From the NCBI GenBank assembly GCA_023333565.1, contig JAJKFH010002859.1:1-64000 (forward strand): a stretch of 64,000 nt of DNA. Reading direction: 5' to 3'. Numbering within the stretch: the stretch's first letter is position 1; every line of letters begins with the position of its first letter. Of this stretch, positions 1 through 11,713 are shown piece after piece. The notes below the pieces were generated by a model. The model was not told the origin of the DNA. It saw only the letters and a list, made by a program, of their open reading frames with translations, and searched no databases. A program made the position numbers and the translations under genes. The stretch is from Puffinus mauretanicus (taxonomy: Eukaryota; Chordata; Aves; Procellariiformes; Procellariidae).

Positions 1-21
1 TCCCCCCCCCCCCCCCCCCCC
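1..21 (+). repeat. Poly-C run
   Basis: Positions 3-21 are an uninterrupted run of C immediately before the pyrimidine minisatellite. It may be the edge of the array or an assembly end artefact, since homopolymer C runs are often badly resolved. Confidence 0.8.
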
Positions 22-3000
22 GCCCCAGCTCTCTTTTTCTCACATGCACTTGTGCTTTCTCACAGTTGATAATGCTCTTTCTTGTGCTTGTTCCCTTTCT
101 CTCAACCTGTTCTCTTTCTTGTGGCCGTACTCCCTTTCTGACAACCCCCATTCTCATGACATCACCTCCTTTCTTGTGACCTCACACCCTTTCTCTCAAC
201 CTCATCCTTGTTCTTTCTCGTGCTCTCACACTCATTTTCTCATGCGTGCTTTCTCTCCTTCTGCTATGCTCTCTCTTGGTTTCTGGTGTGGTCCCTTTCT
301 TGATCTCTTTTTGAGCTCTATCACCCCCCCTTCTGTCTCTCCCTCTTTCTTCCTTGTCCCCCTCGTTCTTCCTCATTCTTGCTCTCTTTCAGACACTATC
401 TCTTTCTTGCCATCTCTCTCACACACTCAAACTCTTTTTTGCACGCTTGCTCTTTCTCACACGTTGGCTTTCTTTCCTGTGCCCTCACACCTACCTCTTA
501 TTGTGCCCTCTCTTTCTCACACATGGTCCTGCTCTTTCACCCACTTGCTCCTCTTCTCATGACCTCACTCTCCTTATTGCACCCTCATGCCCTTTCTCAT
601 GCCCTTGCTCCCTTTCTTGAGACGTCACTGTCACTCATTCTTACGCCCTCATGCTTGCTTTCTTGCACTCCCTCTCCCTCTTTCTTGAGAGCTCTCTTTC
701 TCACAGGTGCTCCCTTTCTACCTTGCATGCACTAGCTGTTTCTCACATGCGTACTCGTTGTCACAAGCTATCCTGCTTTCTCGTGCTTGCTCCCTTTCTC
801 ACACCCTCTCTGTCTCGTGGCCTTGCACCCGCTCTTACACCCTCTCCCCCATTCTTATGACCTCATCCCCTTTCTCACAACCTCACTCTCACTGTTTCTC
901 ATGCCTTCACGCTCACTTTCTTCCACAAGTTTTCTCTTTCTTGCACAATTGCTCTGTCACGCGCCATCTCTTCCTCACATGCACTCTTTCTGTACTATTC
1001 ACGTGATCTCTCTCCCCCTTTCTAAACTCTCTCAGGATCTCTCCCACTCTTTCCCTCTCCCTCACTCTTGCCCTCCCTCTCTCTTGCTTTCCCCATTTGT
1101 TTCCCCCTAATTTTCTCTCATGGGCACTCTCTTTCCCACCTATAGTTCCTTTCTTGTGCCTGCTCCTTTTCTCAGGCCACCACATCTTTTCTTGTGCCAG
1201 TGCTTTCTTTCTAACACCATCGTGCCCTTTCTTGCACCCTTGCACTCTGTTTTTTTCATGTCCTCATGCTTGCTTTCTCGTGCGTGCCATCTTTTTCAGC
1301 ACACTCTCTCTTTCTCATGTTCTTTCTCTTCCCCCCTCTTCCTTGCACTCTCCTTCTCTTCTTTCTCTTGCATGTGCACTTTCCTGCGTCTTTGCTTACA
1401 CATGCTTACACTTTTTTTTGCACACTCCCTTTTTCAAGCACTTGCCCTCTCTCATGCTCTTGTCTTTCTTGTGCTCTTGCTATTCTCTGTGCTTGCTTTC
1501 TTGTGCTCTTGCACTCTTGCCCTCAACCCTGCCCCTTCTTGTACTCACTCTTTCCTGTGCCCTCGTTTGCTCTTTCTCATGTGAGCTTTCTCTTGTTTTG
1601 TGAGTATTCTTTCTCATGTGCAATCTCTCTCTCTTCCACTTCTTGTCTCTCATGCTCTCTCTCGCGTGTGCCTTCTTTCTCACATGCTCACTCTCTCGCA
1701 TGCAGGCTTCATTTCTCATGATGTCTCCTTTTCTCATGCCCTTGATTTTTCTCACACCCTCATTTTCTTGTGCCCTCACACCCTTTCTCAAAATCTTGTG
1801 CTAGATCGTTTTCACACCCTCATGCTTGCTTTCTCACATACGTGTTCTTTCTCAATCCATCTCTCTCTTCCCCGCTGTGCCCCTTCTCTCTCCTTCTTGT
1901 GCTGTCTCTCTTTATTCCTCGTGCATTCCCATTCTGGAGTGTTCCCCCTTTCTTGTGGCTCCCTCTTCCTTGCACCCTCATTCTTCCACGCACATGTTCG
2001 CTGTTTCTCATGCAACCACACTCTCACATGGTTATGTGCTTTATTCCACCCTTGTGCCTTCCTTTCTTGTACCCACCTCTTCCCATGCCCTCACACTCAC
2101 TGTTTCTCAAGCGGGCTTGCTTTCTCTTTTGGTCTTTCACATGCACTCTTTCTCTCCCTCGTTCTTTAGCACTCTTTCTCACACACTCTTTCTCTCGCTC
2201 TTGATCTCGCCTTCCGTCTTTCTCACTTTCTTGTTTTATTTAGTGTTTGCTCTTTCTTGCTTTCTTGCTTTTTCTTTCTCACCCTCTCTCTCTTACCCTC
2301 TCTTTCTGTCATGCTCACACTCTTTTCTCATCCATGCTGACTTTTTCTTGCACGCTTGCTCTTTCTGGGTATTAGCACGCTCTTTCTCATGCTCACTCCT
2401 TTTTTCACGTCCTCACTCTCTTTCTCATGCCTGCTCTCCTTGTCACACCTTCACTTTCTCACAACCTTGCACCCTTCCTTGTGACCTTTCCTGCAACTGT
2501 GCACTCGCTCTTTCCCACGCCCTCATGGCTCGCTTTCTTCCTCATGCCATCTTTTTCTTGCACCTTTGCACACATTCTCTTTCTTACACACTATTTTCCT
2601 CTTTCTTCTTGTGTGTTCTTTCTCACACACTCTTGCATGCACTCACTCTTTCTCATGCCTTTGCTCTCTCGCTCACTTTCTTGTCCATGCTCACACTCTT
2701 TCTGTGCATCCCCTTTCTTGAGTGCCCTCTCTTTCTCGCACCCTTGCCCCTTTCCATGCCCTCGCTCTTTTTGGTGCCCTCCCTCTTTCTCGTGCCCTCA
2801 CTCTTTCTCATTCCCTGGCTCTTCCTCACATGCACTTGCTATTTCTCATGTGCTTTCTCTCTCTCACACACGCTCACGTGCTTCCTCATGCACTCACACC
2901 CTTTCCCGTGCCCTTATGCTCACTCTTCCTCAGGCAAGCGTTCTCTTTCTCATTTGAGAGCTCTTTCTCATGCACTCTTTCTTGCCCTCTCTCACTCTCA

Positions 3001-3725
3001 TCCTCTCGCTCCCATGGTTTCTCTCCCTTGCTCTCATGCATTCTCTCCCCCCCCCTTCCTATCTTGTCTCTTTCTCTTCTTCACCTGCTCTCTCTTCTTG
3101 TGTGCTTGCTCTTCCTTTTGCACTCGCTTTTTCTTGTGTTCTTTCTCACGTGCACTCGTGCTTTCTCATGGGCTCCACTTCTTGCATGCATCCTCTTTCT
3201 CATGCCCTCACTCTTTTTCGTGTGCTTCCTATTCCTCATGCCCTCACTTTCTCATGTGCACTTGCTCTTTTTCCGCACACTTGCTTTTTCTTACACACCT
3301 GCTCTTTCTCGCACCCTCGTGCTCCATCTTTCTCACATGAGCTCTCTCTCTTGTTTGAACTCTTTCTCACGCTCTTCCACTCTCCCTTTCTTAAGCACTC
3401 ATTCTCACATGCCCCTCCTTATGCTCTTCTCCCTTCTCTCTCGTTGTCTCTTCCCTCTTCTTCTCTCTCCCCGTTTCTTTCCCCTCTCTCATTCTTGCTC
3501 TTTTCGTCCCTTCTCTCTTCCACAGTCTTCTTTCTCTATTTGTCTTCATTTTCTCTTTTCTTACCCTCCTCCTCCCTCTTCCTCTCCTCCCTCTCTCGTT
3601 TCAGTCTTCCTTGCACTCTCTTTTCCCTCTCCTTTTCTCTCTCTCATGCTCTCTCTTTCACATGAGCTCTCTTTCATGCTTTCACCTCTTCACCAAATAT
3701 TCTCTTCACCAAAATTCTCTAATAT
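22..3725 (+). repeat. 18-bp pyrimidine-rich minisatellite array
   Basis: About 3.7 kb in which the + strand is overwhelmingly C and T, built from diverged copies of an 18-bp unit close to GCCCTCACTCTTTCTCAT. The period is clearest at 2757-2815, where consecutive units start with GCCCTC 18 bases apart. Variants swap CTTTCTCAT for CTTTCTTGT or CTTTCTCACA. The array decays into simple CT-rich sequence after about 3420 and ends near 3725, where ordinary AT-rich DNA begins. Because 18 is a multiple of three and stop triplets need purines, all three + frames stay open for long stretches, up to 504 codons at 1826-3340. The predicted products are monotonous Ser/Leu/Phe/His/Cys peptides and are not considered genes. 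The array lies left of the first supported SAMSN1 exon, so it is either in an upstream intron or 5' of the gene. Confidence 0.9.
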
Positions 3726-5222
3726 TCCCTATTGACGGAGAAGTATATGGTTACATTTTACATTGCAGAATCCTGGAAATGTGTAACAAGGTTTTAAACT
3801 CATCATTTTTGTCTAGAAATGCTCAATCCACAACTTCAGACCGGGAGCCTGAACCATCATTGCTACATGGCAACATAGTTACAGTAAGAAAAAATAATAT
3901 TCTTATGAATAAACACAGTTGCTGTCAAAGCCCAGGCTCAGCTGGCTGTTAGGAGCACAAGCCATGTGTAGTGTCCTTCATAAGCCATGAGCCACTTTCC
4001 CAGGAAGCATTAACTCTTTAGTTCCTAGAATAAACCCCAGTATATAACTTGAGTATTTTCAAGAGATTCCACTTGTAATATTTCTCCCACAACATTTATC
4101 TTGGCTTATCAAAACACTAGTAGACTGAAACAAATAAAGATCTATAGATAAACATTGTGGTTGCAAAAATTAGTCATGTCTTTGAACTGCTGTTTCACCA
4201 TTCAATAATATTGCCTGTAAAGCTTTACATATTAACAATATAACTTCAAATATACATCTGTGTTTATCTTCTGTATTAGAGGAACAAATGCTTTTAAATA
4301 ATAATATACCGTGTTAATTTCAATAGTGTTGCTCTGCTGTAAGTCACACTGCTATAAATTTGATTTATTCCTTAATTAATGCAGTTAAAATCAGTAATCA
4401 AATTTCATTGGAAAGATATTCAGTGCAGATCAAAGTGGCAACATCTAAAATCTAGGATCATTAGTTAGAGTGTCTTTAGTTTTACCATCTGCTTTCATTT
4501 AACTCTTGAATTATGGAATGGTGGTGTGTATAAGTAATCCTGGCTCTTGGAGTTGTGGGATAAATGTGAAAATCTTAGTTTCTGTTAAAATGTTTATATT
4601 CTTGGTGGTTGGAGAAAAGGAGCCCTTACATATGCATTATAACATAGAGTTCAAAAATTTGAATGCAAATGGAAATTATCTTTAATTCTAGCCATCTCAT
4701 TATTTTGGGGGTCTAAACACGACTCTCAAATTCTGGGAGCTGGCAGCATTGTTGCCGTTTATTTCTAAGGAATAGGATTACCTTTCTGCATCAAATCAAC
4801 TTTTTCCCATGAAGAAGAAGTACTAACTATAAAACATTTTTATAGTTTATATAAAAATTTTCATGGTTTATAGTTTTCATTGTTTTCACAGGAATTTTCA
4901 TGTAGTATTCTGGTGGAGATATACACCTGATTTTACTCATTCTGAGCAGTTAATGTTCATTTTTACTTCACCCTCAGCTTTACCCCTGCCAATCTGTGGA
5001 ATCTAAGCCATGAAACTGTGAACTCCAGCATTTGATACTTAAAATAACCAATTTCTATATGCTTTTTTAAAGAAAGAAGTAAATAAAGGATTTCAAAAGA
5101 TAGGGGAGGAAAATCACTCTTTCTATTTTGTAAACCATGGAAACTGCTTGATTTTTTAATTACTATTATTTTAATGTGTTTACAATTGTTCATCTTTGAA
5201 AATCTGTTTAAATACATTTTAG
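3726..5222. other. Non-coding AT-rich sequence left of the first supported exon
   Basis: Unique-looking AT-rich sequence with no ORF of note and no repeat I recognise. A T-rich tract ending in AG at 5221-5222 is the acceptor of the exon that follows. If more SAMSN1 exons exist upstream, this is intron. Confidence 0.6.
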
Positions 5223-5312
5223 GAGGGCTCAATGGACAGCTTGTATGAGCCTGTCCCAGAACATCAAGAACCCAAGGATACAACTACCATTGACAGCCAG
5301 CTAGCACTCCAG
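5223..5312 (+). CDS. SAMSN1: SAMSN1 long-form upstream exon (SASH1-like N-terminus)
   Basis: A candidate internal exon of 90 nt, preceded by TACATTTTAG and followed by the strong donor GTAAGC. Only one frame stays open across it. It begins EGSMDSLYEPVP and ends DTTTIDSQLAL plus two bases of the next codon (CA). The stretch EPKDTTTIDSQLALQ resembles SASH1 EKPDASPTSLQLR, an N-terminal region of that paralogue as I recall it. The last codon is completed as CAG by the first base of the exon at 10881. An ATG lies inside at 5232, but its context is weak and the upstream acceptor is good, so an internal exon is more likely than a first exon. Function is unknown; this part of SASH1 has no enzymatic domain. 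The alternative is a chance exon-like segment. Confidence 0.62.
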
Positions 5313-8300
5313 TAAGCATGCCTGTAAACTGTGGACCACCTGATAGGTCTATGTCTTTGGTAAGTAAAAATTAATTGCAAAGTATGCAATGTATTGCAAA
5401 AAACTGTTACTCTGTATGCAGGCACATGTGTGTTCAGCTGGCTTAACTGGCAGTTTGAACTATTTAGGCTCTTTAGAGCCACTGTTCAAATCTCATCTCT
5501 GTAGCAAATGACCTGATTTCTGTCCAGTCTTAACAAGCACACTTGAAAAACAGGTCATGAGTTTCTATGCAGCTAGCAGCAAAGTGAGATTAGTGCAGCT
5601 TCACCATATGAGGGAATTTCTCTTTGCAAGTAATAGCATATGAAAATGTTGGGTACAGATATTAGTACTGTACAGGATATACTATTGGTGTCTTTGGTTG
5701 TCCTTTTTGTTAACAAAAAAATGCATTTCTAAAGTGTGAGTTGTATGAATTTTGTAACTGGTGGCCTTTGGAATAACCTTTACATTTTACAAGACCTCAT
5801 TAGGTAAACATGTGAAGGAGGTTGTCTTCTGTTTTTTTTTCTTCTAAACAACGATACCCTACTTAATCCTTTATTATCGGTATGTTATTGGTATAATATA
5901 TCATTGAGGCTTTGACAAGTACTTTAACATAGTATATTAAATTTAATAATCTTTTCATTTCATAATCTCTGTTCTCTGCTTTACAATGTTCCTTCATTTC
6001 TAATTACTATCTCTATATATAGCAACATATGATGCAGTCTGAAGGTGAAGGAATAAAGAGAAAACAAGGATGTTCATTATTCGAAGAAGAGAGGCTGTCA
6101 TCTCTTTAGAAATTATGCCAGGCTTTACCCATGCAGGCTCTGGGTTAGGTACTGGGTACCTATAAGACTGCTGGGCCTATGGTGTTGTAATATCACAGAG
6201 CAGGTTTGCACACAGGATTTGCATGGACAGAGTACTGGAGCTGGTAGGATAGGCGAATGACTGGGGAATTGTGGCATGCACTTGTTGAATTCCTAGAGGA
6301 ATGGAAATAACTTGTTCTTCTCAGACCCTTCTGCTGCAACCATCTCACTCGGTGCATGTCTCTCTCTTCCAGATAATCACCTTGGTGCTTTATATAATGG
6401 TCCTGGTTTTGAGAGCGTAGCAGTGCAGAGATCTCAAGATGATTCCTCATAGCTTCAGCACAGATCTATGAGCCTGGGCTCTGAAATGTGCCCGCATAAT
6501 AATTTTACTGTAGTAGGTGGAAGATGCTCTCCTGTGCGACAGGTTTCTCCTCACTATCAGATTGTGACCTTGTTATTATAAAAACAACCCACCTCTACTC
6601 TGTTCCAGCTAAGTGTGTTTGATCATGGTTGTGAAACATGTCTGTAACCTGCTCCTAGCATGCTTGCAGTATTTCAGTTGTGCGAAGCTCTAGCTATTTG
6701 GCTAGGGCTGTGTTACACAACCATATTGAAACATGCCATTCTGCTAACAAAGGTAGGCATTATAGTTCAGCTCCTACACCAATTCAGTCTTTTTCCCCTT
6801 TGCTGTGACTACAAACCAACTTAACAGTTAATGACAACTTTGATAGATGTTTATATCTGCTAGACAAAGTAAACTGAAAATTGAAAGCAGATTTGTTTTC
6901 TGGTTTGTGCCCAGCATGTGACATATGACCTCCTAATATACTTTACAATAGATAACTACTAGAAATTACCCTTTATCTTCTCAAAGTATGATAGAGACAT
7001 ACCCCTAGCACTGTGGTTTGCACCAGGTTTTCACAATGTGTAAGACTAAGAATTAAAAGTGCAGTGATAGGTTACCTCAGGCTTTTTGTTTCTTGCTTTT
7101 TCTTGTTTTGTTCTTTTTTTCTGATTTGACAGCATTACTTCAGACTCTTCATTGTCTTAGTATAGAGTTGGGATTCATAAATTTTTCAGCTAAATAAAAG
7201 TAATCAACCTGTTCAATACAGAACATTATTTTCATTGAGACAGCCTAGAGAAGCTGATTTGCTACTAGTGTAGGATTAGAAAATCCTGTACGTTAATCTG
7301 AACAAATTGTAGCAAAACATTTTTCACACTGCTCAGTGCTGTTTTAGTGGGATGGCACCACATAGTCCATGAAGATACGTGTATAGCAATGAATAGAAAA
7401 ATCTAGCACTTTGGTTTCTGCTAACTCTTGTCACACATTTCTGTCTTCCTAAAGGAGATATTTTAGTGATGGCACATTTATTTATCACTAAATTTAAATT
7501 TCAACATCAATAAAAGTAATGGTAAATGGGTAAGCAAACTGTTGGCTCACTAGATATTAACAAGAAGCTTCCTAGGACTGGCTGTGGGTTTTATTTCGTT
7601 CTGTTTTGAGAGAATATTCAGCTCAGCACCTAACTAAAAATAACGGCTGGATGCTGTGTCACTGTGCTGGCTGTAGAATCAACTTGATTATTTATAAAAT
7701 ACTTTCTAGAAATGGAAAACAAGATTAGTGATGACGTGTCGGCAGTAAGACCTATGGAAAAATGCCGATAAGGCCAAAGGACTATGTGTAATCTTATCTG
7801 CTATTTCTAGCATGTGAGTTATTAGACCTACACCTTGGATGAAGCCGTTAAGCTTATTAACTGAGCCCATTTGTACTTCTCTCCCATTTTTAATTCCGTC
7901 ACTTGGTTCCAGGCTGCAGGGCGGCCCCCATAGCATGATAAATTCAGAACATTATTGGCTCCCTCAGGCCCTGATTCAGCCATCTATCATTATTCAGTAA
8001 TGCACATACTTAAGTGCACTGCTAAGTAGGTATGGGCTCAAGTGTATGTTTAAACGGTCGGCTGAACCATGGCCATGCAGATACCAGAGAGCTGTTAAAT
8101 CTCCTCAGGGTGGAGCAGCCTGGCACGGCACATTTCCTCCTTAGGACGCTTTGCCCCTTTCTGTGTTTCTATAAAACTTTGGAAATCAACAGGACAGGCG
8201 TTCAAGGTCTGTTCCCCTCAACTTAAAAAAGCGAGGCTTGGGCTAGAGGAAATTTTTCTTTATACTGCAGCAAGGTAGTTATTTTCTTGCAGTTATCTTG

Positions 8301-10880
8301 TCTGTTGTGATTTGTCCTAATCACAGCTGGGCTGTGACATTCTTCTGGAGACATGGGAAATATAGAGTACAGTGGTCACTGAAGCTGTGCAGGACATAAT
8401 TCAGTGAACATACTCTTTGGACACTTTTTTGAACCATGATTATTTTTGCTCCTGGCCAGATATCTGGATGAATACACATCCTGGATGAAGAATAATCTCT
8501 TTTTCATGTACACTGTTCTTCTCCTTCACATCACTTAGAAGACCTGTTTAGTATACAAAATGTTTTGCCTGGGATATTCCCGCTCCGGCTTTGTATGGTA
8601 CTGTCTTGTGCCTGTTATACACACTTGCCTTTTGATTTTAATCGTCTCAGGGAATTGGCCTGTTAACTTTTTGGTTACTTTGCCTGTTGCTCAGCTTCAG
8701 TAATATTTTCAGACAGAAAGAACAAAAATAGATTTTTGGATTGTTTTTGAACCTTACACATAGCAAAGCTGAATCGGATCTTCTTCAGAAACCGTTGGTA
8801 GCCAACGGTAATAAACCATATGGGTGCTCTTTGCCTTAACTATGCTATTAACAGGGAAATGGAATTTCTACCTCTTGCAGCTTGGCGTTACAGTCTTCTA
8901 CCTATGAGCTGTCTTAAGCTTCTCAAGAAGAGAGTCTTCAGTATTAAAACTATTTTTATATATTTCCTGTCAGATTGCAATCACCAAATGTCATGAGATC
9001 CACATATTTTTCAACTGCTGACCGTGATATGATCGACTACCCTGTATATCAGAAAAGTGCCAAATAATTTATCAGTCTTTCGAAGTTATTGCCTGGAAAA
9101 TCAGTCACAATACCTGCTTTAATCTGCAGTGGCATTTGATTCCAGTGAGGGAAAGAAGAGGGGTAGTTGTCTGAAATGATCATTTCCTTGTTTGCAAGTC
9201 TTAACAGACTCATATCTTAACAGACATAGGAGCTCTAGCTTTCTCAGCGAGCTTGTAAACACCAGAGGGACTCATTCAATTCTTTAATTCAGAGTTATTA
9301 GATAAAAGCAGGGAGGAAAGGACTTTATTAATAATTTCATAATGCTGAGTTTCCACATGTGCAGTTTGTTTTTAGGAAACAGATTGTTCATATTTGGGAC
9401 AGGGAAGGAAAGAATTGTTCCCATAAACAAAGTAATTATGCACTTCGGAGAATGTGGAGAGTAAAGTCTAGATGAACCTTAATTTACATTCTAAAAGAAA
9501 ACATGTTTTTAAAACTGCTTAGTTTCTAGTTTCAGATTAAAGTTAGATATGATTTTAAGTATAGTCAAATACTGAAAAGATACTTAAAAAAACCCACTAC
9601 AGATGAGAGTAATTTATTCTTGTACCCTAATTTAGCCAGCTGATTCAGACATAGCAGGAAGAGGTGTGTCGAATAAAAGGTGCCATTTTTAAATGGCCTT
9701 TTAAACCCATTGTCATATTTCAGTGTGGCACTGCATCCCATGATAGCCAGTGAACTCACATCAGTATCACCTCAATGTGTGATGTAATGCCATACATGCA
9801 TCTTTTGCTGGATTTTAAGAAACTGATGCTGAATCATTGGTTTCAAATCGTGGAGCAAACGATTAAACCTACAATTCTATGTTTCATGTTCCACACCAGC
9901 TGTTTGGCAATATGAATTAATAGTCTTTCCAGGTATACGGCCACACTGAGGTTTAGAGAGGGTCCTGTCTCCAATTTTTTCCCTGGATCTATACAGATTC
10001 TAACTTACTATATCCTTTGGTCTCTGACCTCCATGCATAATGCTTCCTTTAACAAGCCTTTTTGAAATCAAATATTTTATGTTTTTTAATGAGATGTTGA
10101 CACTACCCTTTTAAAAGAGCTTTAAAATCACTTTTTCAACATTTGTCAAATTCTCTCTGTGCCTGTGCACCTCATCTAGTAATTTCTTTAGAGCTATTGA
10201 AAAGATTTGTCCCAAGACTAAAATGCTGAATTTCTTTTCAGCAAGGAATTTATCTTACATTGCTTGCAGTATTTCAAAGTAGACGATAAATTCCGTATAC
10301 TCTTTTGATCTGCACACAGCATCTGTGAAAAAATCTACACAGGCAAAAAAAAATTCTGTGGAAACTGCATACAATTATTAGCATTCACAAATGTCCAGGG
10401 ACTAACAGGACCTCCTACACTCAGCTAAAATAACCTTAGTGCAGTAAAACAGCCTTTTCTTAATGCACTCTCCTGAAGAAGCTTAAAAAAATCTATGATG
10501 GGTTTTACCGAGAGGAGCGGAAAAATATAGAATGCTCAATTATGCACTTACATGGTTTTATGTAGTACATGTTTTGGCTTTTCATCATGCAACCTGGATG
10601 ATATTTTTAAATTACTGTGGCCAAAACCATGCTGATGTATTACATCAGATAGTATTACACGAAGGAAATAAATTAAACATAAGAATGTGAAAAATAGGTC
10701 CATACACTGAAGTTTTCATATTTATAAAATAATGAATGGTTACTTTTTTTTTTTTAATGTCTCTTGTTGCACAGCAGATTGAAATGGCATTCATCATGGA
10801 CATTTTTATCCCAGTTTCTGCTTTCCAGGCTGGAAGAAATAGATATGAAAGTGATACAGTGCTTTGATATTCTGTCTCAG
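5313..10880 (+). other. Intron, mostly unannotatable
   Basis: About 5.6 kb of AT-rich intronic sequence. Around 7965-8035 there is a decayed segment containing CCCTGATTCAGC and ACTTAAGTGCACTGCT, reminiscent of ancient amniote interspersed repeats. A T-rich tract near 7086-7125 is a simple run. I see no convincing exon. Confidence 0.55.
7960..8040. repeat. Possible ancient amniote interspersed repeat fragment
   Basis: CCCTGATTCAGC followed by CACATACTTAAGTGCACTGC resembles an old, widely dispersed sauropsid repeat with a CTTAAG core next to a TGATTCAGC motif. The match is by memory and the copy is strongly decayed, so the family is left unnamed. Confidence 0.3.
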
Positions 10881-10998
10881 GAGATATCAAAATAGTATAG
10901 GGATCAGAGATCTCTTCTGTCCTAGCATGACATCCTCAGGTTTTCTTGAAGTTAAAATTAACTTCAAGTCCCAGGGTAACTGCAACAGCAAAGATGCA
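10881..10998 (+). CDS. SAMSN1: SAMSN1 long-form upstream exon, 3' boundary uncertain
   Basis: A candidate exon after the acceptor TTCTGTCTCAG. Its first base completes CAG after the CA left by the exon at 5223. It then reads RYQNSIGIRDLFCPSMTSS, comparable with SASH1 RSQIEESLGFCSAVSTPE, which sits at the matching place in that protein. The next exon starts in phase 0, so this one must end in phase 0. Two GT sites do that: 10951 (GAA before GTTAAA, weak) and 10999 (GCA before GTGAGA, stronger). The stronger one is used here, giving 118 nt. The other GTs, at 10940 and 10976, would break the frame. It is the weakest member of the exon chain. Confidence 0.42.
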
Positions 10999-11672
10999 GT
11001 GAGATGTTTTGGCATCACTTGCAGATGCAGAGGCACCCTTTTGTTCACTCTTTCAACACCCACATAACTCTTCTCTTCCTTCCCACATCTTGTCAGGGTA
11101 CATATCATCTGGGCCCTGGGGGCTGAGTGATCTTGCCTCCAGGCCAGTGCTTGATTCTGATTTGGTGCCCCTCAGAGCTTTGCCAGGCTGACTTGCACAA
11201 CTTTCAATTTTACTCGCAGGGTTTCCTGCTCTCTTCCACATTCCCCTGCATGTAATGGGGTTACAGAGTCTGCGTCCTTCTGTGTCCCTTAGAAAGCCAC
11301 ATCCCATTGTAATGTGTGGGTATTTTATCCTCATAAAATTTAAAAGAACCATACTATGGAAGAAATATGATATACATTCTTGGGGTAAGAGTCTTGTTCT
11401 CTGGTTTTTCAGGGGTATTACAGTTGTCACTTCTTGGGAGCCATGGATATTTAAGCCTGCTAAAATCAGGACACATAACTACGTATATTCTCGGCTGCAC
11501 TGTGTCCTCCACAGCTTCAGCTGTTGGAAAAAAGAAAGACTAGAAATGTTAGTGGATATTAAAAACATGCATCAAAAGTACATCATTCAGTGTCTTTCCA
11601 GTGAGGAAAATATTATGTTTGGATTAAACATTTTTGATTTTCATAGACTTTTTTTCTCTATCTTTTTAAAAG
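10999..11672 (+). other. Short intron
   Basis: About 670 bases between two candidate exons. It contains overlapping ORFs of 125 codons (minus strand) and 142 codons (plus strand), but neither has coding character or recognisable motifs. Confidence 0.45.
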
Positions 11673-11713
11673 GAATTTCCTGACTTTGAGAACACAGTGA
11701 CCAAAAAAAGAAA
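11673..11713 (+). CDS. SAMSN1: SAMSN1 long-form upstream exon (41 nt)
   Basis: A micro-exon between TATCTTTTTAAAAG and the consensus donor GTAAGT. It reads EFPDFENTVTKKR and leaves two bases (AA), which the first base of the exon at 14170 completes to AAA (Lys). The joined product FENTVTKKRKSIQKSMSENE parallels SASH1 [20 protein letters not shown]. A stop codon just upstream in this frame (TAA at 11667) fixes the acceptor at 11671-11672. Lysine-rich basic stretches like this are common between the domains of SASH proteins. The exon is short, so the call rests on phase agreement and the family resemblance across the junction. Confidence 0.65.

Noticed and set aside
3766..3788. Possible exon after ACATTGCAG upstream of the first supported exon
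   Set aside because: It would be very short with a weak GTTTTA donor, and its few codons do not resemble the SASH1 region expected there.
44..3952. Many overlapping long ORFs on both strands within the minisatellite
   Set aside because: They are produced by an 18-bp pyrimidine repeat that is a multiple of three and poor in stop triplets. The translations are low-complexity repeats without domains or initiation context.
7137..7163. Possible exon after GATTTGACAG
   Set aside because: The open stretch is short, the donor is poor and the exit phase does not match the next exon.
10242..10290. Possible exon after ATTTCTTTTCAG
   Set aside because: The only phase-0 donor is a weak GTAGAC and the peptide does not match the SASH1 region. 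The segment at 10881 fits better.
11255..11683. 142-codon plus-strand ORF
   Set aside because: It has no recognised motif and lies between two exons of the chain. Overlap with the exon at 11673 is in a different frame.
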